64,000 bases of DNA from Roseateles puraquae (GCF_002205845.1 NZ_NISI01000009.1:1-64000); one strand, 5' to 3'. Shown: positions 19,607 through 29,227, counted from the first letter of the stretch. Numbers and translations are program-made. The notes: generated by a model from the sequence alone, not told the origin.

Positions 19607-20185
19607 TCAGAGGTGCAGCGCCGCCAGCGCGCCGAGCACGCAGCCGATGCCGCCGAACACCAGCGTGGCCCATTCCATCCAGCGGCGCCGCGTCAGCAGG
19701 GCGATGGCGGCCACCGCGATCGACACCTGCAGCGCGGTGGTGGCCTGCGCCCAGCGGTGATGCATGTGCAGCTGCTGTTCGCTCTTCTCGTCGAAGTGCC
19801 TGGACTCTTCTTCCAGCTTCTCGGCGTTGGCCTTGATGTCGGCCTTTTCCTTCTCGTAGCGGGCGATCTTGTCCCGGTACTTGGCCTTCTGCTCTTCGCT
19901 CGGCGTCAGCTCCAGTGCGAGCTCGGCGAGGTTCTGCTTGCTGCTCTTGGACTGGTAGTAGTTCCACTGGTTGCTGGCCTCGGTCTTCTTGATGGCCGCG
20001 TCGTTCTTCAGGATGCCGGCATTGGCCTGCGTGGCGCCACCCATGTAGGAGAAGAAGGCGCCCACGGTGGCGAGCACCGCGGTGATGACGGCGAGCTGGC
20101 CAGCGAAGCCCTTGGGCTCGTGCTGGGCCGCGTGTTCCAGCTCGTGTTCGTGAGGGCCGTGGACGTGGAAACCGTGTCCGGACAT
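19607..20185 (-). CDS. DUF4337 membrane protein
   Basis: The 192-residue protein has a His/Glu-rich N-terminus (HGFHVHGPHEHELEHAAQHE), one hydrophobic segment near 30-50, a charged coiled-coil stretch near 80-130, and two C-terminal membrane helices (from about 150). This arrangement and the NQWNYYQSKSSKQ segment identify DUF4337. Its function is unknown. It is three bases behind folA, so it belongs to the thyA-folA transcript, although no metabolic link to folate is apparent. The histidines could bind metal. Confidence 0.88.
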   Translation of the reverse strand: MSGHGFHVHGPHEHELEHAAQHEPKGFAGQLAVITAVLATVGAFFSYMGGATQANAGILKNDAAIKKTEASNQWNYYQSKSSKQNLAELALELTPSEEQKAKYRDKIARYEKEKADIKANAEKLEEESRHFDEKSEQQLHMHHRWAQATTALQVSIAVAAIALLTRRRWMEWATLVFGGIGCVLGALAALHL

Positions 20186-20188
20186 GAA

Positions 20189-20683
20189 TCAATCCTTGCG
20201 AAGGTAGTCGACAAACTCGTAATGCAGGCCCGCGGCGCTGGTGTGGGCCTCGCGGCCCGATTCGGCAAAGCGTTCGCGCGGCCAGGCCGGGAAGTGCCGG
20301 TCGGCGTCGGGGAAAGCCGCGTCGACCTCGGTGAGGGCCAGGCGGTCGGCGTGGGGCAGGGCGAGCGCATAGATTTCGCTGCCTCCGATCACGCACACCT
20401 CCGCCTCGCCGGCACAGGCGGCCAGGGCCGCTTGCAGGCTTGGGAACACGTCGGCCCCCGTCAGTTCCCGCGTGCTGCGGCTCACCACCAGGTTGCGCCG
20501 GCCGGGCAGGGGGCGAAAGCGCGGCGGCAGCGAGTCCCAGGTCTTGCGGCCCATGACGACCGGCTTGCCCAGCGTGAGCGCCTTGAAGCGGGCGAGGTCT
20601 TCCGGCAGGTGCCACAGCAGCGCGTTGTCGCGCCCGATCGCGCCATCGCGGGCGACAGCCGCCACCAGCGTGATGCGGCTCAT
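20189..20683 (-). CDS. folA: Dihydrofolate reductase
   Basis: The 164-residue protein starts [20 protein letters not shown]. It contains the substrate and NADPH sites of [44 protein letters not shown] and [14 protein letters not shown]. It regenerates tetrahydrofolate from the dihydrofolate produced by ThyA. Its ATG overlaps the thyA stop by four bases, so the two enzymes of the dTMP cycle are translationally coupled. Confidence 0.97.
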   Translation of the reverse strand: MSRITLVAAVARDGAIGRDNALLWHLPEDLARFKALTLGKPVVMGRKTWDSLPPRFRPLPGRRNLVVSRSTRELTGADVFPSLQAALAACAGEAEVCVIGGSEIYALALPHADRLALTEVDAAFPDADRHFPAWPRERFAESGREAHTSAAGLHYEFVDYLRKD

Positions 20684-21486
20684 ACCGCGACCGGCGCCTT
20701 GATGGCGGGATGGGGGTCGTAGCCGCTGAGCTCGAAGTCTTCGTAGGCGTAATCGAAGATCGAGTCGGGGCGGCGCTTGATCGTCATGGTGGGGTAGGGA
20801 CGTGGCTCGCGGGCGAGCTGGGTCTGCACCTGCTCCACGTGGTTGTCGTAGATGTGGCAATCGCCGCCGGTCCAGATGAAGTCACCCAGCGCCAGGTCGC
20901 ACTGCTGGGCCAGCATCATGGTGAGCAGCGCGTAGGAGGCGATGTTGAAGGGCACGCCCAGGAAGATGTCAGCGCTGCGCTGGTAGAGCTGGCAGCTGAG
21001 CTTGCCGTCGGCCACGTAGAACTGGAAGAACGCATGGCAGGGCATCAGCGCCATCTTGGGCAGGTCGGCCACGTTCCAGGCACTGACGATGATGCGGCGG
21101 CTGTCGGGGTTGGCTTTCAGCGTCTTGACGACGTCGGCGATCTGGTCGATGTGCCCGCCGTCCGGCGTGGGCCAGTTGCGCCACTGCACGCCGTAGACCG
21201 GGCCGAGGTCGCCATCCTCGCGGGCCCATTCGTTCCAGATGGTCACGCCGCGCTCCTGCAGCCACTTGACGTTGCTGTCACCGCGCAGGAACCACAGCAG
21301 CTCCAGGATGATGGATTTGAGGTGGACCTTCTTCGTCGTGACCAGCGGGAAACCCTGGTTCAGATCGAAGCGCATCTGGTGGCCGAACACGCTGCGCGTG
21401 CCGGTGCCGGTGCGGTCGCTCTTGTGCACGCCATGCTCGAACACATGGCGCATGAAGTCTTCGTATTGGCGGGGAGGCGTGCTCAT
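20680..21486 (-). CDS. thyA: Thymidylate synthase
   Basis: The 268-residue enzyme converts dUMP to dTMP using methylene-tetrahydrofolate. Hallmarks are [18 protein letters not shown], the catalytic Cys in [32 protein letters not shown] and [16 protein letters not shown]. Two in-frame ATGs (21495 and 21486) are possible; the second, beginning [15 protein letters not shown], fits the family. It is followed by folA with a 4-base overlap and lies 47 bases behind the TetR gene on the same strand. Confidence 0.97.
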   Translation of the reverse strand: MSTPPRQYEDFMRHVFEHGVHKSDRTGTGTRSVFGHQMRFDLNQGFPLVTTKKVHLKSIILELLWFLRGDSNVKWLQERGVTIWNEWAREDGDLGPVYGVQWRNWPTPDGGHIDQIADVVKTLKANPDSRRIIVSAWNVADLPKMALMPCHAFFQFYVADGKLSCQLYQRSADIFLGVPFNIASYALLTMMLAQQCDLALGDFIWTGGDCHIYDNHVEQVQTQLAREPRPYPTMTIKRRPDSIFDYAYEDFELSGYDPHPAIKAPVAV

Positions 21487-21533
21487 GGCCCGCATTCTCC
21501 GTCGTCCAGCCGGGGCAGGCTGCCCCCAGGCTG

Positions 21534-22154
21534 TCAGGGCGCGAGCAGCACCTGCAGCACGCGGCGCATCACCGGCGCCATGACCGGGATCTGCCGGGCG
21601 ACCTCGGGGTCTCGGACGCTGAGCGCCGTCAGGCCGTTGAAGAGCGCGCCCAGCAGCAGCGAGCGGCCCTGGATCTCTTCATCGGACACCGCATGCGCCT
21701 GTTCCCCCAGGCTCTGCCGGATCAAGGCTTGGGCCCGTTCGTTGACCAGCGCCTGGCTGCGCCGCACCACCGCCGCCAGCCGCGGGTTGCGGCTGGCCTC
21801 GGCCAAGACTTCGAGCTGCAGGGCGGCCTTGGCCACCTCGCTGTGCTCGTCCAGCGCCTGCTCGGTGCCTTCAAGCATCTTCTGCAGCAGGTCGCCCTCC
21901 TGCTGGATCTCGGAGATGCGCGCCAGGATCTCCTCGCAGTCCCGCTCGACGATGGCCGCGATGATCTCGTCCTTGTTCTCGAAGAGGTTGTAGATGTGGC
22001 CCGGGCTCATGCCGGCCAGCTTGGCAATCTCGGCCATGCTGGCGGCATGAAAGCCCCGGCGCCGGAAGGCGTCGGAGGCCGCATCCAGCACCTGCTGTCG
22101 GCGGGCCTGGGCGCGTTCGGTGGGAGCGGTGGTCATGGTCGGTGCGGCGTTCAC
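21534..22154 (-). CDS. TetR-family repressor of the RND efflux operon
   Basis: The 206-residue regulator has an N-terminal TetR helix-turn-helix ([36 protein letters not shown]) and a C-terminal ligand domain of the AcrR/TtgR type. A GTG start at 22154 overlaps the outer-membrane factor stop (GTGA); an ATG at 22136 is the alternative and gives 200 residues. As the last gene of the efflux operon it is well placed to autoregulate through the two GAATGA-N4-TCATTC-type operators at the operon promoter (28.07-28.13 kb). The ligand is unknown. Confidence 0.9.
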   Translation of the reverse strand: MNAAPTMTTAPTERAQARRQQVLDAASDAFRRRGFHAASMAEIAKLAGMSPGHIYNLFENKDEIIAAIVERDCEEILARISEIQQEGDLLQKMLEGTEQALDEHSEVAKAALQLEVLAEASRNPRLAAVVRRSQALVNERAQALIRQSLGEQAHAVSDEEIQGRSLLLGALFNGLTALSVRDPEVARQIPVMAPVMRRVLQVLLAP

Positions 22155-23611
22155 CCGCCCGATTGTCGCGGTGTTGCGGCAGCCGCCTGGGTCTCGGTGA
22201 GCGTGCCGCCGCCCAGGGCCTTGTAGAGCGTCACCCGGTTGAGCTGCTGCGACAGCTGCACTTGCACCAAGGCCTGCTGCGCGGCGTAGAGGCTGCGCTG
22301 GGCGTCCAGGGTGGCCAGACGGTCGTCCACGCCGGCCTTGAAGCGGGCCTCGGCCAGTTTCAGCGCGTCGGTGGTCTGCGCCACCAGGCGTTGCTGGGCC
22401 TGGGCCTGCTGGCCGAGGGTGGCGCGCTGGGCCAGCCCGTCGGCCACTTCGCGGAAGGCGGTCTGGATGGCCTTCTCGTACTGGGCCACCGCGATATCGC
22501 GGTCCACCTGGGCCGTCTTGAGCTGTGCACGGTTGCGACCGGCGTCGAAGATGGGCAGGCTGATCTGCGGGATGAAGCTCCAGCTGCCGCTGCCGGCCTT
22601 GAACAGGCCGTCGAGGGCATTGCTGGCGGTGCCCGCGCTGGCCGTCAGGCTGATGCGCGGGAAGAAGGCGGCGCGGGCGGCGCCGATCTGGGCTTCGGCC
22701 GCCTGCAGGCTGCGCTCGGCCTGCAGCACATCCGGCCGCTGCAGCAGCACCTCGGAGGGCAGGCCGGCGGGCAGCTCGGCGGTCAGCGTGGCCGCTTCGG
22801 CACTGCCGGCCACCGGCCAGTGGCCTGCCTGCAGCGGCGCACCCACCAGCAGCTCCAGCGCATTGCGGTCGGTGGCGACCAACTGGGTCAGGCTGGCGAG
22901 GTCGGACCGCGCCTGCTCAACCGCGATCTCGGCTTGGCGCAGGTCCAGCGTCGAGGAGATGCCGCCCGCCTGCAGGCGCTGCGTCAGACGCAGGCCGTCT
23001 TCGCGGGCCTTCAAGGTCTGCTCGGTCAGCTGCAGCCGCTCCTGGTCGGCCGCCAGGGTCAGCCAGCTGCTGGCGACCTGGGCGATCAGGCTGATCTGCG
23101 TGCTGCGGCGGCCCTCGTCGGTGGCGAGGTACTGCTGCAGGGCCGCGTCGGTCAGGTTCTTGACGCGACCGAACAGGTCCAGTTCGAAGGCGCTGATGCC
23201 CACACCGGCGGTGTATTGCCGGCTGATCACGGGCTGCCCGGTGCCGGTCAGGCTGCCCGGTGTGCGCTGCGCCGTCTGGCCGCCGGTGGCGGACAGGCTC
23301 GGCAGGCGGTCGGCCTGCTGCACGCCGTACTGGGCCTGGGCGCGCTGCACGTTCAGCAGGGCCACGCGCAGGTCGCGGTTCTGCTGCAGTGCGAGCTCGA
23401 CGACCTCGCGCAGGCGGGCATCGGTGATGAACTCGCGCCAGCCGAGTTCGGCGGCCGTACGGGCGCCCGGGGCAGCGCCGTCCGGGGCATGCCAGTCGCT
23501 GGCCACGGGCGCCACCGGGCGTTCATGCGCCGGGGCGAGGGAGGCGCAGCCGGCCAGGGCCAGGCTCACGGTCAGCAGCGTGGGCAGGAAGAAGTTCAGT
23601 GTGGGGCGCAT
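22151..23611 (-). CDS. RND outer-membrane factor lipoprotein (NodT/OprM family)
   Basis: The 486-residue protein has a lipoprotein signal with lipobox LAGC (Cys22) and two TolC-like OEP repeats (for example RLREVVELALQQNRDLRVALLNVQRAQAQYG and the second half RPDVLQAERSLQAAEAQIGAARAAFFPRISL). It forms the outer-membrane channel of the tripartite pump encoded just upstream. One base separates its start from the RND pump stop. The ATG at 23611 begins the signal peptide. Confidence 0.94.
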   Translation of the reverse strand: MRPTLNFFLPTLLTVSLALAGCASLAPAHERPVAPVASDWHAPDGAAPGARTAAELGWREFITDARLREVVELALQQNRDLRVALLNVQRAQAQYGVQQADRLPSLSATGGQTAQRTPGSLTGTGQPVISRQYTAGVGISAFELDLFGRVKNLTDAALQQYLATDEGRRSTQISLIAQVASSWLTLAADQERLQLTEQTLKAREDGLRLTQRLQAGGISSTLDLRQAEIAVEQARSDLASLTQLVATDRNALELLVGAPLQAGHWPVAGSAEAATLTAELPAGLPSEVLLQRPDVLQAERSLQAAEAQIGAARAAFFPRISLTASAGTASNALDGLFKAGSGSWSFIPQISLPIFDAGRNRAQLKTAQVDRDIAVAQYEKAIQTAFREVADGLAQRATLGQQAQAQQRLVAQTTDALKLAEARFKAGVDDRLATLDAQRSLYAAQQALVQVQLSQQLNRVTLYKALGGGTLTETQAAAATPRQSGG

Positions 23612-23612
23612 G

Positions 23613-26600
23613 TCAGAGGCCCTCCGGGGAAGCCGCGGGCTGGACAGCCGGCGACGGGGTGGCAACAGGGGTGGGGGTGGCGCTGCGGCTGGGGAAGAAG
23701 CGACGCACCACGACGAAGAACACCGGCACGAACAACAGGCCGAGCACCGTGGCCGAGACCACGCCGCCGAGCACGCCGGTGCCGATGGCGTTCTGGCTGC
23801 CCGAGCCAGCGCCCGAGGCCAAGGCCAGCGGCAGCACGCCCAGGCCAAAGGCCAGCGACGTCATCAGGATGGGGCGCAGCCGCAGGCGCACGGCTTCCAG
23901 CGTGGCAGACACCGCGTCCTTGCCGGCCTCCATCTGGGCCTTGGCGAACTCCACGATCAGGATGGCGTTCTTGGCCGACAGGCCGATGGTGGTCAGCAGG
24001 CCGACCTGGAAGTACACGTCGTTGGACAGCCCGCGGCCCATTGCTGCGAGCAGCGCGCCGATGACGCCCAGCGGCACCACCAGCATCACGGCGAACGGCA
24101 CCGACCAGCTCTCATACAGTGCCGCCAGGCACAGGAAGACCACCAGCAGAGACAGTGCGTACAGCATCGGCGCCTGGCCGCCGGTCAGGCGTTCCTGGTA
24201 GGACAGTCCCGTCCAGCTCAGGCCCACGCCCTGCGGCAGCTTGGCAGCAATGTCCTGCACGGCCTGCATGGCGACACCGGAACTCAGGCCGGGCGAGGGC
24301 TGGCCCAGCACCTCGACCGCAGGCAGGCCGTTGTAGCGCTCCAGGCGCGGCGAGCCGAGCTCCCAGCGTGCGGTGCCGAAGGCGGAGAACGGCACCATCT
24401 GCCCGGAGGCATTGCGTACGCGCCAGTTCTCCAGGTCCTGCGGCTGCATGCGGTAGGGCGCATCGGCCTGCAGATAGACCTTCTTCACGCGGCCGCGGTC
24501 GATGAAGTCGTTGACGTAGCTGCCGCCCCAGGCGGTGGAGAGCAGGCTGTTGATGTCGCTGACCGACAGGCCCAGGGCGCCGGCCTTGGCGGTGTCGATG
24601 TCCAGGCGCAGCTGGGGCGCGTCTTCCAGGCCGTTGGGGCGGACGGCCATCAGGCGCTTGTCCTGGGCGGCCATGCCGAGGAGCTGGTTGCGCGCGGCGG
24701 TCAGCGTCTCGCGACCGACACCGGCCTGGTCTTGCAGGTAGAAGTCGAAGCCGTTGGCATTGCCGAGTTCCAGCACGGCGGGCGGCGCGAACGCAAAGGC
24801 CATGGCATCGCGGAACTGCATGAACTGGCCCATGGCGCGGCCGGCGATGGCCTGCACCGAGTGCTCGCGGCCCTTGCGCTCCGACCAGTCCTTCATCTTC
24901 ACGAAGGCAATGGCCATGTTCTCGCCCTGGCCGGCAAAGCTGAAGCCGGTCACGGCGAACACGGAGGCGACGTCCTGCTTCTCGTTCTGCAGGAAATGGT
25001 CTTCCACGCGCTTCACCACCTCCAGCGTGCGGCCCTGCGTGGCGCCGGCCGGGAGCTGGATCTGGGAGAACAGGATGCCCTGGTCTTCCTCAGGCAGGAA
25101 GGCGGTGGGCAGGCGCAGGAAGAGCACCGCCATGCCGGCGACGATCAGGCCGTAGACCACCAGCTGGCGGCCCCAGCGGCGCAGCATGCGGGCCACCACG
25201 CCTTCGTAGCCGGCCGTGGCCTGCTCGAAGCGGCGGTTGAAGGCACCGAAGAAGCCGCGCGTGGCCGGCCCGTGGCCGGGCTTGAGCAGCGTGGCGCACA
25301 GCGCCGGGGTGAGCACCATGGCCACCAGCACCGACAGCACCATGGCCGACACGATGGTGATCGAGAACTGGCGGTAGATGACGCCCGTGGACCCGCCGAA
25401 GAAGGCCATCGGCACGAACACCGCCGACAGCACCATGGCGATGCCCACCAGCGCACCGCTGATCTGGCCCATGGACTTGCGCGTGGCCTCCTTGGGCGAC
25501 AGGCCTTCCTCGGTCATCACGCGCTCGACGTTCTCCACCACCACGATGGCGTCGTCCACCAGCAGGCCGATGGCCAGCACCAGGCCGAACATGGTCAGGG
25601 TGTTGATCGAGAAGCCAGCCACGGCCATCACGCCAAAGGTGCCGAGCAGCACGACCGGCACAGCAATCGTCGGGATCAGCGTGGCGCGGAAGTTCTGCAG
25701 GAAGAGGTACATCACCAGGAACACCAGTACCACGGCCTCGGCCAGGGTCTTGACCACTTCCTCGATGGACACCTGCACGAAGGGCGTGCTGTCGTAGGGC
25801 ACCACGGCCTTCATGCCGGCGGGCATGAAGCCCTCCAGGCGCTTGACCTCGGCCTCGACGGCCTTGGCCGTGGCCAGGGCATTGGCGCCGGTGGCCAGCT
25901 TCACGGCCACGCCGGCCGCCGGCTTGCCGTTGTAGCGGGAGACGGTGGCGTAGTTCTCGGCGCCCAGCTCCACCCGGGCCACGTCGCTCAGGTGGACGGT
26001 GGCGCCGCTCGCCTGGGTCTTCAGCACGATGTTGCGGAACTGCTCCGGCGTCTGCAGCCGGGTCTGCGCGGTGATGGTGGCGTTGAGCTGCTGGCCGACG
26101 TTGGCCGGGGCCGCGCCGAGCTGGCCGGCCGAGACCTGGGCGTTCTGCGCCTGGATGGCGGCGGACACGTCATCCGGCGTCAGGTTGTATTGCGCCAGTT
26201 GGGTCGGGTTGATCCAGATGCGCATGGCGTACTGCGCGCCGAAGAGCTGCACCTCGCCCACGCCGTCCACGCGGCTCAGCGGGTCGAGCACGTTGGACGA
26301 CACATAGTCGGCCAGGTCGACCTGGGACAACTTGCCGTCTTCCGACACAAAGCCCAGCACCATCAGGAAGTTGATGGTGGACTTGGTGACGGTCACGCCC
26401 TGGCGCTGCACTTCCTGCGGCAGCAGCGGCGTGGCGGCCTGCAGCTTGTTCTGCACCTGCACCTGGGCAATGTCGGGGTTGGTGCCGGCATTGAAGGTGA
26501 CGGTGATGGTGGCGTTGCCCTGCGAGTCCGACGTGGAGGACATGTAGGTCATGCCGTCCAGGCCCTTGAGCTTTTGCTCGATGACCTGGGTGACGGTGTC

Positions 26601-26774
26601 TTCCAGCGTCTTGGCCGAGGCACCCGGGTAGCGGGCATTGATGCTCACCTGCGGCGGCGCAATGCTGGGGTACTGCGAGACCGGCAGGCTGCGGATGGAC
26701 AGCGCGCCGGCCAGCATGATGACGATGGCCAGCACCCATGCAAAGATGGGGCGGTCAATGAAGAAGCGCGACAT
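23613..26774 (-). CDS. RND efflux pump inner-membrane transporter (HAE1, AcrB/MexB family)
   Basis: The 1053-residue proton-driven multidrug transporter begins [17 protein letters not shown] and has 12 transmembrane helices and two large periplasmic loops. [24 protein letters not shown] supplies the paired aspartates of the proton relay in TM4; GYSYQ-like and [13 protein letters not shown] segments are family hallmarks. It works with the membrane-fusion protein upstream and the OprM-like channel downstream. Likely substrates are hydrophobic antibiotics, dyes or solvents, not predictable more closely. Length is normal for AcrB homologues. Confidence 0.96.
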   Translation of the reverse strand: MSRFFIDRPIFAWVLAIVIMLAGALSIRSLPVSQYPSIAPPQVSINARYPGASAKTLEDTVTQVIEQKLKGLDGMTYMSSTSDSQGNATITVTFNAGTNPDIAQVQVQNKLQAATPLLPQEVQRQGVTVTKSTINFLMVLGFVSEDGKLSQVDLADYVSSNVLDPLSRVDGVGEVQLFGAQYAMRIWINPTQLAQYNLTPDDVSAAIQAQNAQVSAGQLGAAPANVGQQLNATITAQTRLQTPEQFRNIVLKTQASGATVHLSDVARVELGAENYATVSRYNGKPAAGVAVKLATGANALATAKAVEAEVKRLEGFMPAGMKAVVPYDSTPFVQVSIEEVVKTLAEAVVLVFLVMYLFLQNFRATLIPTIAVPVVLLGTFGVMAVAGFSINTLTMFGLVLAIGLLVDDAIVVVENVERVMTEEGLSPKEATRKSMGQISGALVGIAMVLSAVFVPMAFFGGSTGVIYRQFSITIVSAMVLSVLVAMVLTPALCATLLKPGHGPATRGFFGAFNRRFEQATAGYEGVVARMLRRWGRQLVVYGLIVAGMAVLFLRLPTAFLPEEDQGILFSQIQLPAGATQGRTLEVVKRVEDHFLQNEKQDVASVFAVTGFSFAGQGENMAIAFVKMKDWSERKGREHSVQAIAGRAMGQFMQFRDAMAFAFAPPAVLELGNANGFDFYLQDQAGVGRETLTAARNQLLGMAAQDKRLMAVRPNGLEDAPQLRLDIDTAKAGALGLSVSDINSLLSTAWGGSYVNDFIDRGRVKKVYLQADAPYRMQPQDLENWRVRNASGQMVPFSAFGTARWELGSPRLERYNGLPAVEVLGQPSPGLSSGVAMQAVQDIAAKLPQGVGLSWTGLSYQERLTGGQAPMLYALSLLVVFLCLAALYESWSVPFAVMLVVPLGVIGALLAAMGRGLSNDVYFQVGLLTTIGLSAKNAILIVEFAKAQMEAGKDAVSATLEAVRLRLRPILMTSLAFGLGVLPLALASGAGSGSQNAIGTGVLGGVVSATVLGLLFVPVFFVVVRRFFPSRSATPTPVATPSPAVQPAASPEGL

Positions 26775-26792
26775 GGTGGGGCTCCCTCTTGA

Positions 26793-27992
26793 TCAGCGGC
26801 TGGCGGCAGAGGCAGCCGCTGCAGGCACGCCTTGCACCGGAGCGCCGGGGCGCAGGCGCTGCAGGCCATCCACGATGAGCTGCTCACCAGCGGCCACACC
26901 GCCGGTCACCAGCCACTGGCCTTGCACCACGCCGGCCGTCTGCAGCACGCGGCCTTCGGCCTTGCCGTCCTTGATGACCATGGCGGTCGCATTGCCACGA
27001 GCGTCGCGCGAGACGGCCGCCTGCGGCACGAGCAGCGCCTGCGCCTGCGTACCCGTCTGCACCTGGGCGCGCACATACATGCCCGGCAGCAGCTGGCGCT
27101 TGGGATTCGGGAACTGCGCGCGCAGCGTGACGCTGCCGCTGGCTGGGTCCACCTGCAGTTCGGAGAACTGCAGCTTGCCTTCCAGCGGGTAGGTGCTGCC
27201 GTCTTCCAGCAGCAGGCTCACGCGCGCCTGGCCGTTGCCGTCGCGCTGCAGCGTGCCGTCGGCCAGCTGGCGCTGCAGGCGCAGCAGTTCGGCGCTGGTC
27301 TGGGTCACGTCCACATAGATGGGGTCGAGCTGCTGCACGGTGGCCAGGGCCGTGGCCTGGTTGGCGGTGACCAGGGCGCCCGCGGTGACGGCCGAGCGGC
27401 CGATGCGGCCCGCCACGGGCGCGGTGACGCGGGTGCGGTCGAGGTCGATCTGGGCGGTACGCACGGCGGCCTTGGCGGCTTCCACGTCGGCCTGGGCCTG
27501 CTTGAGGGCGGCCTGGGCGTCGTCGCGGAGCTGCTTGCTGACGGCGTCGATGCCGGCCAGCTCGTCATAGCGACTGGCCTTCAGGCGCGCGGTGGTGGCG
27601 TTGGCCTCTGCCTTGGCCAGGCTCGCCTTGGCGCTGTCCAGCGCGGCCTGGTAGCTGGCGGGGTCGATCTGGTAGAGCAACTGGCCGGGCTTGACGTCGC
27701 TGCCTTCGGTGAAGGCGCGGGTCTTGATCAGGCCGGTGACCTGGGGGCGCACCTCGGCGGTCTGGGTGGCGACCGTACGGCCGGCGAGCTCAGTGTTCAG
27801 GGTCACGCGCTGCGGTTGCAGCGTGATCACGCCCACCGGTGCCGGCCCCTGAGCGGGCGGTCCGCCTTGGGCGTCAGCCTGGCCGCAGGCCGTCAGCACG
27901 GCCGCTGCGGTGATGGACAGGGCCAGGGTGGCAATCAGGGGCCAGCGGTTGGCGGCCCCGGGCTGGGGAGTTGAGGCAGACAGCTTGGGCAT
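26793..27992 (-). CDS. RND efflux periplasmic adaptor (membrane-fusion protein, AcrA/MexA family)
   Basis: The 399-residue lipoprotein has a lipobox ending at Cys36 (AAVLTACGQ) and the usual MFP order: barrel-sandwich lipoyl halves (RPQVTGLIKTRAFTEGSDVKPGQLLYQIDP and RVTAPVAGRIGRSAVTAGALV), an alpha-hairpin between them, a beta-barrel and a membrane-proximal domain. It links the RND pump to the outer-membrane factor. First gene of the operon, with promoter and two operator-like palindromes upstream. The ATG at 27992 precedes the signal peptide. Confidence 0.94.
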   Translation of the reverse strand: MPKLSASTPQPGAANRWPLIATLALSITAAAVLTACGQADAQGGPPAQGPAPVGVITLQPQRVTLNTELAGRTVATQTAEVRPQVTGLIKTRAFTEGSDVKPGQLLYQIDPASYQAALDSAKASLAKAEANATTARLKASRYDELAGIDAVSKQLRDDAQAALKQAQADVEAAKAAVRTAQIDLDRTRVTAPVAGRIGRSAVTAGALVTANQATALATVQQLDPIYVDVTQTSAELLRLQRQLADGTLQRDGNGQARVSLLLEDGSTYPLEGKLQFSELQVDPASGSVTLRAQFPNPKRQLLPGMYVRAQVQTGTQAQALLVPQAAVSRDARGNATAMVIKDGKAEGRVLQTAGVVQGQWLVTGGVAAGEQLIVDGLQRLRPGAPVQGVPAAAASAASR

Positions 27993-28065
27993 GGAGCGCT
28001 CCAGGGACGGTGTTCCGGCGGGCGCCTCGGCTATTTCAGGCGGGGAGCACCCTTGGGTGTTGTGT

Positions 28066-28081
28066 GAATGAGCGTTCATTC
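28066..28081. promoter_or_regulatory. TetR-like operator 1 (GAATGA-N4-TCATTC)
   Basis: A perfect 6-bp inverted repeat with a 4-base centre. It overlaps the -10 region of the efflux promoter, so binding would block transcription. It shares its half-site with operator 2. Confidence 0.6.
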
Positions 28082-28105
28082 TATGAATCGGCGCCGTAGC
28101 GGCAA
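28078..28105 (-). promoter_or_regulatory. Sigma-70-like promoter of the RND efflux operon
   Basis: On the minus strand TTGCCG (28100-28105) and TAGAAT (28078-28083) are separated by 16 bases. It reads towards the adaptor gene at 27992, with the start of transcription expected near 28071, inside operator 1. Confidence 0.55.
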
Positions 28106-28112
28106 GGAGAAA

Positions 28113-28132
28113 GTGAATGACCATTCATTCAC
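28113..28132. promoter_or_regulatory. TetR-like operator 2 (GTGAATGA-N4-TCATTCAC)
   Basis: A perfect 8-bp inverted repeat with a 4-base centre, sharing GAATGA/TCATTC half-sites with operator 1. Its centre is 49 bp from that of operator 1 and it lies just upstream of the -35 element, so the promoter is bracketed by the pair. Confidence 0.6.
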
Positions 28133-28139
28133 CTGGGGT

Positions 28140-28224
28140 CTTTCAGGCGCCGCGCGTGGCATCCGTCACGGATCTCGAACCGCACTGCACGGGCTGCCCG
28201 ATGGCCTCAGCCGGCGCCTGAAAG
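28140..28224. repeat. 13-bp inverted repeat with 59-base loop
   Basis: CTTTCAGGCGCCG (28140-28152) is perfectly complementary to CGGCGCCTGAAAG (28212-28224). It lies in the 416-base gap (27993-28408) between the divergent efflux operon and the PEP-CTERM gene. It could be the stem of a long hairpin RNA or a spaced protein-binding pair; no function is evident. Confidence 0.5.
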
Positions 28225-28287
28225 CTGTCCGAAACCTGTCGACTTCTTTGACACCGGCGAAGACGCAAGACGCCACCTGCGTGGCCC

Positions 28288-28323
28288 CCCTAACAAAAGG
28301 TGTGCCCGGACAACGGGTTAGGG
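28288..28323. promoter_or_regulatory. Dyad upstream of sigma-54 promoter, candidate enhancer site
   Basis: CCCTAAC (28288-28294) is inverted as GTTAGGG (28317-28323), with a smaller CCCG-N5-CGGG dyad inside. It sits 15-50 bp upstream of the -24/-12 element. Enhancer-binding activators of sigma-54 use such dyads, though normally further upstream, so the role is tentative. Confidence 0.35.
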
Positions 28324-28338
28324 ATGGACGCTTGGCGC

Positions 28339-28354
28339 TGGCGCGTTCGTTGCT
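28339..28354 (+). promoter_or_regulatory. Sigma-54-like promoter of the PEP-CTERM gene
   Basis: TGGCGCG-N4-TTGCT differs from the RpoN consensus TGGCACG-N4-TTGCW at one position. The invariant GG (28340-28341) and GC (28352-28353) are correctly spaced. The predicted start is near 28365, about 44 bases before the ATG. RpoN-dependent regulators (PrsK/PrsR) are a known companion of exosortase/PEP-CTERM systems, which supports the call. Confidence 0.6.
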
Positions 28355-28408
28355 TCAACCGATCGCGCCAGCACCTCCCGTGCGGCGCCGATCAACAAGG
28401 AGACTTCC

Positions 28409-29176
28409 ATGCAACTGAATCAGGTGCTGTGCGCCGCGCTGCTGGCCGTCGGGCTGGCCCAGACGGCAAGCGCTGACGTAACGATCGATCCGACCAGTGC
28501 CCTGGTCGTCAACGGGGCGCTTGGCGGCAGCGCTCCAACGGGATTCGGCGCCAGCTCGCTCGCGGGCAACGGCGTCAACAAGGGCGAGTTCTACATCTCC
28601 GCCACGGCCTTGTTCGGTCAGGCGGTCAAGATCTCCGACATCGCCTCGATGAGCTTTTGGACGAACAAGGCCCAGGGCGCCGGCGCGCCGGACTGGACGC
28701 TGCTCCTCTACACGGCCAAGCAGCAGGGCGATTCGAGCTGGTACCACACCCGGCTGAATGCCGAGCCCTATTTCGTGGCCAGCCCGACGGCGACGGCGGG
28801 CGCCTGGCATCAGTGGACGACGGGTGGCAGCGAGGCGCTGAAGTTCTACGACCAGCCGCGCTCGAACACCTTCGGCACCTACACCGACCCGACCTGGTCC
28901 GAGCTGCTCGCCGGGGCGGTGACCTGGGACGGTGCCGGCCAGACTGGCGCCACGGTGGACTACCGCGAGGAGTTCGTGAACGTCTTCAGCCTGCAGACGG
29001 GCTCTGGCTGGGCCAATGGCTTCACCGGCCAGGTCGACGGCTTGACCATCACGCTGGTCAGCGGCTTGTCGGCCAGTGTGAACTTTGAAGGCAACGTCAT
29101 TCCCGAGCCCGCGTCGCTCGCCCTCGTGGGCGTGGCCCTGGCGGGCCTGGGCGTGATGCGCCGGCGCAAGGCCTGA
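28409..29176 (+). CDS. PEP-CTERM sorting-domain exported protein
   Basis: The 255-residue secreted protein has a cleavable signal peptide (MQLNQVLCAALLAVGLAQTASA) and a C-terminal PEP-CTERM tripartite signal: IPEPASLA, hydrophobic helix LVGVALAGLGVM, then RRRKA. Such proteins are processed by an exosortase, which is not encoded in this window. The mature domain is rich in Ser, Thr, Gly and aromatic residues and resembles extracellular beta-rich domains; no enzymatic motif is seen. An AAGGAG ribosome site precedes the ATG. The gene stands alone, with a sigma-54-like promoter and its own terminator. Confidence 0.92.
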   Translation: MQLNQVLCAALLAVGLAQTASADVTIDPTSALVVNGALGGSAPTGFGASSLAGNGVNKGEFYISATALFGQAVKISDIASMSFWTNKAQGAGAPDWTLLLYTAKQQGDSSWYHTRLNAEPYFVASPTATAGAWHQWTTGGSEALKFYDQPRSNTFGTYTDPTWSELLAGAVTWDGAGQTGATVDYREEFVNVFSLQTGSGWANGFTGQVDGLTITLVSGLSASVNFEGNVIPEPASLALVGVALAGLGVMRRRKA

Positions 29177-29195
29177 GCGGCTGCTTCGCCTCAAG

Positions 29196-29220
29196 AGCCC
29201 GCCGAGCCGCGGGCTTTGTT
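29196..29220 (+). terminator. Rho-independent terminator after the PEP-CTERM gene
   Basis: AGCCCGC (29196-29202) pairs with GCGGGCT (29209-29215) over a 6-base loop, followed by the T-rich tract TTGTTGTGT. It is 20 bases past the stop codon and separates the gene from the convergent ABC exporter. Confidence 0.75.
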
Positions 29221-29227
29221 GTGTCTG

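Noticed and set aside
22311..26792. A very long open frame on the plus strand opposite the RND pump and channel genes
   Set aside because: It mirrors the codon positions of the minus-strand genes, has a His/Gln/Arg-rich composition typical of antisense reading in GC-rich DNA, and no domain. The minus-strand proteins are full-length family members.
28133..28408. A small coding gene between the efflux operon and the PEP-CTERM gene
   Set aside because: Frames here lack ribosome sites and family resemblance; the region is better explained by regulatory dyads and a sigma-54-like promoter.
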